The position numbers were made by a program, and so were the translations under genes. The notes beneath the pieces are model-generated. The model was not told the origin of the DNA. It did not search any database and worked only from the letters and a program-made list of their open reading frames with translations. A stretch of DNA of 11,079 nt from DASPUH01 sp035622975 (lineage in GTDB: Bacteria > Chloroflexota > Limnocylindria > Limnocylindrales > CSP1-4), in assembly GCA_035622975.1 (NCBI GenBank), contig DASPUH010000141.1:1-11079 (forward strand), read 5' to 3'. Shown in pieces: positions 6,460 through 11,079 of this stretch. How positions within the stretch are numbered: position 1 is the stretch's first letter; every line of letters begins with the position of its first letter.

Positions 6460-7920
6460 TCAGGCGGGCGGCGCCGCCTCGCTCTCTGGGTCGGCGGCGG
6501 CGGTGCCAGGCAGCTTGCGCAAGGCGGTGTTGGGGCGTCGCTGCAGGTACCGCCGGATCGTCCGCCGGTCACGAGCCGCGAGGTCCCAGTGGCAGCGACA
6601 GAGGCCCTTGGGACAGCCGTCGTGCGGCAGCCGCGGGGCCCGCAGCTCGCTGGTGATGCGGAGGATGCGGCCGTCGTCCGCACGGCAGGCGTCGCAACAG
6701 CGAGCGCTCACCAGCTCCGCATCACGGGAGATCTCGGCCACGCCGCGGAGTTCAGCCGCCACGCCCTCCCGGTATGTCGCCAGGACGTCGGCCGGCGGCG
6801 GCACGGGCGAGCCGGCGAGCCGGTAGAGCGCCATCGCCTGGTCACGACGGATGCGTGCGGCCCCATCCCAATCGCGCTCGCGCTTGGCGGACCGGAACCC
6901 CCGGTCCACGGTCGTGAGGTAGAGCGATCGGGCGGTGGCCACGACCTCCTCGGTCAGGCGCGCCGCGGCGAGTTGTGCCTGCCGGGCCGCAGGGGCCCCC
7001 GCGCTCGCGGCGAGGCGCAGCCAGCGCTCGCGTTCCCGCGTCAGGCGCGCCGACTTCGCGACGCGGCGCCGCTCGACATCGAAGACCTGTACGGCGGCCT
7101 CGGTGAGGTAGACCGTCTGGCCGTCGACACGCTTGACGACGATCCGCTGGCGGCAGCGCTCGCAGCGCCGGCTCACCGTTGGCGCCGGATCGAGCACGAG
7201 GGCGCAGTAGGGGCAATGGGCGATGACGACCGGCGCCCGGGCCGCCATGACACGGTTCCTGGCGCGGCTACGGCCCCTGGCGGGGGCGCGCGAGACGATC
7301 AGGTCGGCGACCTCAGCCACGGTTGTCTTCTCGGCGGTCCCGGCCTCGGCAGCGGCCGCCATGTCGGGGCCGCGAGCCTCCTCCGCGCCCGACGGCGCGA
7401 TCGGCGCGATCGGAGCGACCGGCTCGGCCACTTCGGCGAGCGAGTCAGCGACGACCAGGTCGGGCGCCGGCTCGGTCGGCAGGCGCCAGCCGTCGTGGTC
7501 CACGGCGACATCCGTACGATCGACCATGACCGGGACCGGTGCCGCGGGGTCCTCACGCACGCCCGGGTCGACCACCGTCCAGCCGTTCGGACCCGCGCCG
7601 CGCTGCACGACCGGCCGCGCCTTGCGTCGCGGCGGTCTGACCTCAGTCGCGCCGGCATCTCCCATGACGACGATCCCTGGCCGCCGGCCGCCGCGGCGCC
7701 GCTCTCGCGGTGCCGACGCGATGACCGGCGCCTCGGCCGGTCCCTCGACGCCGTCCCGCATCGCGACGGCCGCATCGGGTGCCTGATCCCCCGGCGGCTC
7801 GTGCCCCGTCTCCTCGCGGAACATCGCCGCCAGCCGGGCCGCCGTGCGCGACTGCACGAGGTCCCACTCGGCCTGTTCCTTCTTCGACCTGTTCTGCAGG
7901 AAGCCCGGCATCCTGGGCAT
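6460..7920 (-). CDS. Zinc-ribbon protein with MuF-like C-terminal Cys/His motif (paralogue 2, long N-terminal extension)
   Basis: Function is not recognised. The 486-residue protein starts at the ATG at 7920, behind GAGGGAG (7931-7925). Residues 1-40 are charged (RSKKEQAEWDLVQSRTAARL). Residues 41-230 are Ala/Pro/Arg-rich and probably disordered, with repeats such as VAPIAPIAP. From residue 236 it parallels paralogue 1 almost without gaps: zinc ribbon CPYC (236-239) and CERC (253-256), IVVKRVDGQTVYLTEAAVQVF, a helical region with ARSLYLTTV (330-338), then CCDACRADDG (408-417), PRLPH (429-433), C436, C441, C443 and W445. The shared core is roughly half identical by eye. The C-terminal 40 residues differ. 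Duplication within the locus, with the N-terminal extension gained or lost later, is the simplest history. The gene is first in the two-gene operon. Confidence 0.82.
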   Translation of the reverse strand: MPRMPGFLQNRSKKEQAEWDLVQSRTAARLAAMFREETGHEPPGDQAPDAAVAMRDGVEGPAEAPVIASAPRERRRGGRRPGIVVMGDAGATEVRPPRRKARPVVQRGAGPNGWTVVDPGVREDPAAPVPVMVDRTDVAVDHDGWRLPTEPAPDLVVADSLAEVAEPVAPIAPIAPSGAEEARGPDMAAAAEAGTAEKTTVAEVADLIVSRAPARGRSRARNRVMAARAPVVIAHCPYCALVLDPAPTVSRRCERCRQRIVVKRVDGQTVYLTEAAVQVFDVERRRVAKSARLTRERERWLRLAASAGAPAARQAQLAAARLTEEVVATARSLYLTTVDRGFRSAKRERDWDGAARIRRDQAMALYRLAGSPVPPPADVLATYREGVAAELRGVAEISRDAELVSARCCDACRADDGRILRITSELRAPRLPHDGCPKGLCRCHWDLAARDRRTIRRYLQRRPNTALRKLPGTAAADPESEAAPPA

Positions 7921-7958
7921 GCCACTCCCTCGCGCGTGTCGTTACCAGCCGTGACGCG

Positions 7959-7985
7959 GACTGGGCAGCCTGATGCTGCCCAGTC
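7959..7985 (-). terminator. Perfect 11-bp inverted repeat, probable terminator of the 208-residue gene
   Basis: GACTGGGCAGC (7959-7969), the loop CTGAT and GCTGCCCAGTC (7975-7985) form a perfect 11-bp hairpin. It lies 80-106 nt after the stop codon of the gene at 8065-8691 and 39 nt before the start of the zinc-ribbon gene. It has no T-tract on either strand. It could terminate the upstream gene without a U-run, or act in the leader of the downstream gene. Confidence 0.5.
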
Positions 7986-8064
7986 ATCCGAGCCTCAGGG
8001 TACTCCTAACCCACCCGCTCTCGTCCAGACCCGCGTGGAGCCCCGGTGCTGGCGTGCACCGCCA

Positions 8065-8691
8065 CTAGAGGACCGACCGCCCTCGGAGCATGTTGGGATC
8101 GAGTTCGGTGGCGGCCACGATGTGGCGCCGGTTGACGACCGTGAAACCGTACCGCGAGATCACCCGCCGGTCGGCCAGGGAGCGCGTCCGCACGTCGGTC
8201 ATGGGGATCCATTGCGGGCTGCGGGACTCGATGAAGGCCGACAGGATCGCCTCCGGGTTGAGGTGCACCGAACCGGTGAGCGTGTGGCCCGTCGTCACGA
8301 CGATGAGCTGGTGTGCCGTGCGCTGGCGGTACTCGCCCGACGGCTGGCGGTCCTCGACGTCGGTCATCTCCGCGATGAGCGTCACCTCGTCGGGGTTCAC
8401 CCAGATGCTCGGCGAGGTCACCTTCGTGGGATCGCCGTTGCGGCGCAGGACGGTCACGTCGAGCAACGGGATCAGCCCGTCGTGGTTGTTGACGAAGTCG
8501 GACAGCCGGCCGTGGTAGCCCAGGTTCACCGTCCCCGACAGCCGCAGGTGCTGGCCCACCAGCTCCAGGGGCACGCCCTCGCTCTTGGTCCGGAGCGCCG
8601 GCGCGACCGCCTCGAAGCCGAGCGCCTCCAGGTAGGTCGCAGCGTCGCCATCGACGATGCCTTCCAGGCCGTCGTACGGAATGTCGGTCAT
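8065..8691 (-). CDS. Conserved-looking unknown protein with an internal duplication
   Basis: No firm family assignment. The 208 residues start at an ATG (8691) with AGAGGA 6 nt upstream (8703-8698). The frame stays open far upstream only because it runs opposite the nitroreductase gene. Residues 1-45 are acidic. Two related halves follow. Half one (about 48-110) reads LRLSGTVNLGYHGRLSDFVN, then LIPLLDVTVL and WVNPDEVTLIAEM. Half two (about 135-196) reads HTLTGSVHLNPEAILSAFIE, then WIPMTDVRTR and GFTVVNRRHIVAATEL. Each half looks like a small beta-rich unit: a G-T/S-V strand, an R/I-L-S-x-F helix, a P-x-x-DV strand, then a final hydrophobic strand. I recall similar units in domains of unknown function, but cannot confirm a name. 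There is no signal peptide, membrane segment or cysteine; it is probably cytoplasmic. Confidence 0.8.
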   Translation of the reverse strand: MTDIPYDGLEGIVDGDAATYLEALGFEAVAPALRTKSEGVPLELVGQHLRLSGTVNLGYHGRLSDFVNNHDGLIPLLDVTVLRRNGDPTKVTSPSIWVNPDEVTLIAEMTDVEDRQPSGEYRQRTAHQLIVVTTGHTLTGSVHLNPEAILSAFIESRSPQWIPMTDVRTRSLADRRVISRYGFTVVNRRHIVAATELDPNMLRGRSVL

Positions 8692-8741
8692 GTCAGATCC
8701 TCTTGGCCCCGCGGGGTTGATGGGATGGCCCTCGTCACCCC

Positions 8742-8747
8742 ATCCTA
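8742..8747 (-). promoter_or_regulatory. Possible -10 box for the 208-residue gene
   Basis: On the minus strand TAGGAT (8747-8742) matches the TAnnnT pattern, about 50 nt upstream of the start codon. No clear -35 hexamer was found, so this is weak. Confidence 0.25.
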
Positions 8748-8879
8748 CGGGACTCGCGCCCGGACGTCGCCGATGGCGTCGAGGAGGTCGCGGCTGGACC
8801 CGGGCCTTCTCGGCCGCAACCGGCCTGCTGTGTCGCATCCGGCCGCCTGGCCCCCCAGCCGATCCGTTGCGCCGCGCGG

Positions 8880-8885
8880 TAGGCT
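8880..8885 (+). promoter_or_regulatory. -10 box for a leaderless nitroreductase transcript
   Basis: TAGGCT (8880-8885) ends 7 nt before the ATG at 8893. Transcription would therefore begin at or next to the start codon. No Shine-Dalgarno sequence is present at proper spacing. The same hexamer serves as the predicted rny -10. Confidence 0.45.
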
Positions 8886-8892
8886 GCACGGC

Positions 8893-9447
8893 ATGGCCGG
8901 CGCAGACTCGCCCCGTGACTCCGTCCGACCGCTCGTGCGGACGCGGCAGTACCGCGAGTTCACCGACGAGCCGGTGGGCGACGAAGCCCTGGACGCGATC
9001 GTGGAGGCGGCGCGCTGGTCCGGCAGCAGCGGCAACGAGCAGCGCTGGCGATTCATCGTCATCCGCGACGTGTCGACGCTGCGAGAGCTGGCCACGGTGG
9101 GCATGCCGCAGACCCGCGGCCTCCACACGGCGAGGGCCGCCATCGCCATCGTGCTGCCGAACGAACCCTCGCGGGCCGTTTCCGACGCCTACGACGACGG
9201 GCGGGTGGCCGAGCGCATCCTGATCGCCGCCACGATGCTGGGCCTGGGTTCCGGCATCTCCTGGATGCGGACCACGTTCCAGCCCGCCGTGCGCGACATC
9301 CTGGGCCTGCCGCAGGACCGGATCGTGCGCACGATCATGTCGCTCGGTCACCCCACGGATGCCGCCCGACGTCCGAAGTCCGCACCCGGCCAGGCCCGGC
9401 GGCCGCGCGGCGAGATCGTCTTCGAGGAGCGCTGGCCGGCCGGCTGA
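8893..9447 (+). CDS. Nitroreductase-family flavoprotein
   Basis: A 184-residue member of the nitroreductase fold, which binds FMN and reduces diverse substrates with NAD(P)H; this one's substrate is not known. The conserved N-terminal pattern is clear: VRTRQYREFTDEPVGDEALD (15-34), then AARWSGSSGNEQRWRFIVI (39-57), where R18/R21 and SSGNEQ-W match the phosphate- and flavin-contacting positions of the family. The middle has ARAAIAIVLP (80-89) and DDGRVAERILIAATMLGLGS (101-120), the helix usually packed at the dimer interface. Near the end, ILGLPQDRIVRTIMSLGHP (136-154) is the usual closing motif, followed by a basic tail. The length is typical of short family members. The ATG at 8893 is chosen because a TAGGCT -10 box lies 7 nt upstream. 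Its stop codon is 2 nt from that of the convergent membrane-protein gene. Confidence 0.92.
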   Translation: MAGADSPRDSVRPLVRTRQYREFTDEPVGDEALDAIVEAARWSGSSGNEQRWRFIVIRDVSTLRELATVGMPQTRGLHTARAAIAIVLPNEPSRAVSDAYDDGRVAERILIAATMLGLGSGISWMRTTFQPAVRDILGLPQDRIVRTIMSLGHPTDAARRPKSAPGQARRPRGEIVFEERWPAG

Positions 9448-9463
9448 CCCTACGGGGCCGGCC
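9434..9463. terminator. Inverted repeat shared by the ends of two convergent genes
   Basis: GGCCGGCC occurs at 9434-9441 and again at 9456-9463, flanking both stop codons (TGA at 9445-9447, plus; TAG at 9452-9450, minus). The copies can pair as an 8-bp stem with a 14-nt loop, or one register shifted. A bidirectional terminator inside the coding ends is plausible; there are no T-tracts. Confidence 0.4.
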
Positions 9464-10520
9464 TCTCGTCCGGCGAGCCGGTCGCACCCGTGGCAGCTGT
9501 CGCGGCCGCTGCCATCGCCTTGCGTGCCGAGCTGGACCGTTCCTGGGCGATCATCGACCGCACGCCGCCGTATGCCAGCAGGTTCACCACCAGGCCCAGG
9601 ATGCCGAGCGGCTCGTAGAGGTAGAACAGGAACGGCTGCGTCACGAGCAGCGACAGCAGGATGCCCCAGGCGGCCCAGTGGTACGTGGCCAGACGGGACG
9701 TCGGCAGCAGCACCAGGCCGCGCGCCACGAGCAGGCCGCTGGCGATGGCCGACGCGACCAGGCCCACGCTGACGACATCGCCACTGGCCGTGAACTGCCC
9801 GAACAGGACCAGCAGGACGCCGGCGGCGATGATCGAGCCGACGGCGTACAGCCCGAAGATGACGGTGAGCGCCCGCTCGAACCAGGGCTGGTGCTCCACT
9901 CTCCCGTACGTCTGCTCAACCCGCTCGACGAGGCGCGCCAGCGGCGTGTCCTGTGCCGGGGTCAGGTCGGTCAGGTAGCGCCGCGCAGCGATCGTCATCG
10001 GATCCGCCGGATCGGCCAGCGCCAGGAGGCCCAGCGCGCGGTGCCGTGCTGCCACGTCGATCTGGCCGCCCTGTGCGTTGGCCACCAGTACGAGCGCCTG
10101 CGCCAGGGCGTCCGGTGGCGCCAGCATCCGCCGCATCTGGGTCGCCCGCACCAGCAGGTAGACGCCGATGAGGGCCAGGTAGATGAGCGCGGCCGTGGGC
10201 TTGAAGAAGTAGTCGTTATCGGCCGTGACGAACTTGCCGATCTCGTCGATGAACGTGCCGAAGCCGATGCCGCCCACGACGGCCGCGATGGGCCGGATCC
10301 GGCGATCCAGGAAGGTGGCGTACAGGAACACCGAGACCAGCAGCAGGAAGCCGCCATACAGCATGTGCGAGATGTGGAGGTCGCCGCCACCCACGCGGGG
10401 GAAGCCCGTGAGGGTCAGGAAGAGGCGGATGCCCAGGACCGCAACGACCGCGCCGACGAGGAAGAGGTCCCCCAGATCGACCGCGTCGGCATCGCGCAGG
10501 AGGCGGATCGACCAGCGCAT
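9450..10520 (-). CDS. Polytopic membrane protein with a conserved-looking acidic loop motif, function unknown
   Basis: A 356-residue integral membrane protein with about eight hydrophobic segments (near 18-38, 50-70, 77-92, 108-126, 216-241, 247-271, 281-300 and 304-321). The first block contains HISHMLYGG (49-57) and then FIDEIGKFVTADNDYFFKP (90-108). Closely spaced D/E/K/N residues between helices 3 and 4 suggest a functional site. I recall similar sequences as uncharacterised proteins in Chloroflexota and Actinobacteria, with no assigned activity. A soluble stretch of about 90 residues (127-215) separates the two membrane halves. The last 25 residues are an Ala/Thr/Ser-rich tail. It starts at the ATG at 10520 without a Shine-Dalgarno sequence, 8 nt after a TATCCT box. 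It is convergent with the nitroreductase gene, 2 nt apart. Transport, enzymatic and signalling roles all remain possible. Confidence 0.85.
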   Translation of the reverse strand: MRWSIRLLRDADAVDLGDLFLVGAVVAVLGIRLFLTLTGFPRVGGGDLHISHMLYGGFLLLVSVFLYATFLDRRIRPIAAVVGGIGFGTFIDEIGKFVTADNDYFFKPTAALIYLALIGVYLLVRATQMRRMLAPPDALAQALVLVANAQGGQIDVAARHRALGLLALADPADPMTIAARRYLTDLTPAQDTPLARLVERVEQTYGRVEHQPWFERALTVIFGLYAVGSIIAAGVLLVLFGQFTASGDVVSVGLVASAIASGLLVARGLVLLPTSRLATYHWAAWGILLSLLVTQPFLFYLYEPLGILGLVVNLLAYGGVRSMIAQERSSSARKAMAAAATAATGATGSPDERPAP

Positions 10521-10528
10521 CGCGTCAC

Positions 10529-10534
10529 AGGATA
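10529..10534 (-). promoter_or_regulatory. -10 box for a near-leaderless membrane-protein transcript
   Basis: On the minus strand TATCCT (10534-10529) ends 8 nt before the ATG at 10520. The spacer has no Shine-Dalgarno sequence, so the transcript probably starts at or just before the start codon. A promoter here means the membrane-protein gene can be expressed independently of recX. Confidence 0.45.
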
Positions 10535-10565
10535 GGCCGCCGCCAGGCGGGCGTGGCTCTCGCGG

Positions 10566-10667
10566 CTAGCGGCGCCGGCCCCGGATACGCCCCACTGCCG
10601 CGATGACGAAGCCGACCGTGAGCCCCGCCACGATGGCGCCGCCGATCCACAGGACGGTCGGGTCCAT
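10566..10667 (-). CDS. 33-residue single-pass membrane peptide coupled to recX
   Basis: The frame reads MDPTVLWIGGAIVAGLTVGF followed by VIAAVGRIRGRRR and a stop: a short polar start, one hydrophobic helix (residues 5-26) and a basic RGRRR end typical of a cytoplasmic anchor. Its ATG overlaps the recX stop codon by one base (TGATG), and GAGG lies 4 nt upstream inside recX, so it should be translated by coupling. Its start resembles that of RNase Y in this window: both open with MDP and share A-x-x-AGL-x-x-GFV. It could be a leftover or duplicate of an rny 5' end, or an independent small protein. At this length homology is hard to prove. Confidence 0.6.
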   Translation of the reverse strand: MDPTVLWIGGAIVAGLTVGFVIAAVGRIRGRRR

Positions 10668-11079
10668 CAGGCCTCGTCTTCCAGCTCGGCGGCGGCGTCC
10701 GGGTCGCTGCCGGTCGCGAGCGCCTGGCGGATCACGTCGGGGTCGAAACCGCCGCGCGCCAGCAGCGCATACGCCCGCTGCCGTCGCCGACGCGGGTCCA
10801 GCTCCCGCGTCAGGGCGGCCTGCCGACGAGCCAGCAGCTTCCTGGCGGCCGCCAGGTCGGGGCCGCCCTCCGGCACGTCGGTGCGCGCCGCGTCCCCGTC
10901 TGGAGGAGCCTGACCCTCGCGCTCGGCCAGCAGCGTCGCCACGAGATCATGGCCGAGGCCCTTGGCGAGGAGCTCGCTGCGCAGCGCGTGCGTGCCGCGC
11001 GGGCGTGCCCGGTCGCGGCTCTCCAGCCACGCCCGCCCGAAAGCGGCGTCGTCGAGGTACCCGAACGTGGTGAGCCGCT
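10667..11079 (-). CDS. recX: RecX family regulatory protein, partial (N-terminus outside the window)
   Basis: The last 136 codons of recX are present; the beginning lies beyond the right edge. RecX binds RecA filaments and modulates recombination and the SOS response. The visible part has the family's three-helix repeats: LTTFGYLDDAAFGRAWLESR, then RPRGTHALRSELLAKGLGHD, then an ARKLLARRQAAL, RQRAYALLARGGFDPDVIRQ repeat. The GYLDD, RPRG and ARGGFD signatures are characteristic. An insert between repeats (about residues 62-80 of the visible part, with PDGDAARTDVPEGG) is rich in G, P and D. A shorter reading that starts at a GTG (10942) would lose the first repeat and is not favoured. recA usually lies just upstream of recX and may be in the flanking DNA. 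Confidence 0.93.
   Translation of the reverse strand, partial: RLTTFGYLDDAAFGRAWLESRDRARPRGTHALRSELLAKGLGHDLVATLLAEREGQAPPDGDAARTDVPEGGPDLAAARKLLARRQAALTRELDPRRRRQRAYALLARGGFDPDVIRQALATGSDPDAAAELEDEA

Noticed and set aside
5442..7920. Prophage remnant, suggested by the MuF-like motif
   Set aside because: No terminase, portal, capsid, integrase or att-like repeat is present, and base composition matches the neighbours. The motif resemblance alone does not make a phage region.
8692..9351. N-terminal extension of the 208-residue protein to 428 residues
   Set aside because: The extension is the antisense of the nitroreductase gene, while the ATG at 8691 has a good ribosome site and begins the coherent sequence.
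6109..9447. A 3.3-kb plus-strand open frame of more than 1,100 codons
   Set aside because: Only its last 185 codons are the nitroreductase gene. The rest runs antisense to three better-supported minus-strand genes, has low-complexity R/G/A/H-rich sequence and no recognisable domain. It is a by-product of high GC.

Overview
The window is GC-rich (roughly 70% by eye) and densely coding. It looks like chromosome from an uncultured Chloroflexota, possibly of the Limnocylindria/Ellin6529 type. That is an inference from four things: RNase Y and RecX in one neighbourhood, an ECF sigma factor paired with a membrane-anchored Asp-box protein, a HAF-repeat/CWB2 surface protein, and a mix of Shine-Dalgarno and apparently leaderless starts. 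An actinobacterial relative cannot be excluded. There are no tRNA or rRNA genes, CRISPR arrays, insertion sequences or clear phage modules.

Layout, left to right. (1) 1-1221, minus: a secreted protein with seven HAF-type repeats and the start of a C-terminal cell-wall-binding (CWB2) domain, cut by the window edge. (2) 1342-2871, minus: ribonuclease Y (rny) with a good upstream promoter and a roughly 180-nt leader containing hairpins. (3) 3204-5161, plus: an ECF sigma factor overlapping by 4 nt a single-pass membrane protein with an extracellular Asp-box beta-propeller-like domain, probably its anti-sigma factor or sensor. (4) 5442-7920, minus: two tandem paralogues, each with a zinc ribbon, a helical middle and a C-terminal Cys/His cluster resembling the Mu gpF (MuF) tail motif. 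Their function is unknown. (5) 8065-8691, minus: a 208-residue unknown protein with an internal duplication. (6) 8893-9447, plus: a nitroreductase-family protein. (7) 9450-10520, minus: a polytopic membrane protein with a striking acidic loop motif, convergent with the nitroreductase and only 2 nt from it. (8) 10566-11079, minus: a 33-residue membrane peptide overlapping the end of recX, which runs off the right edge.

recX and rny are often close neighbours in bacteria. Here they lie on the same strand about 7.8 kb apart, with accessory genes between them. The small peptide after recX has an N-terminus similar to that of RNase Y. Two signals suggest regulated units: the overlapping sigma/anti-sigma pair and the structured rny leader. 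The most interesting undescribed material is the tandem zinc-ribbon/MuF-like pair and the sigma-propeller pair.
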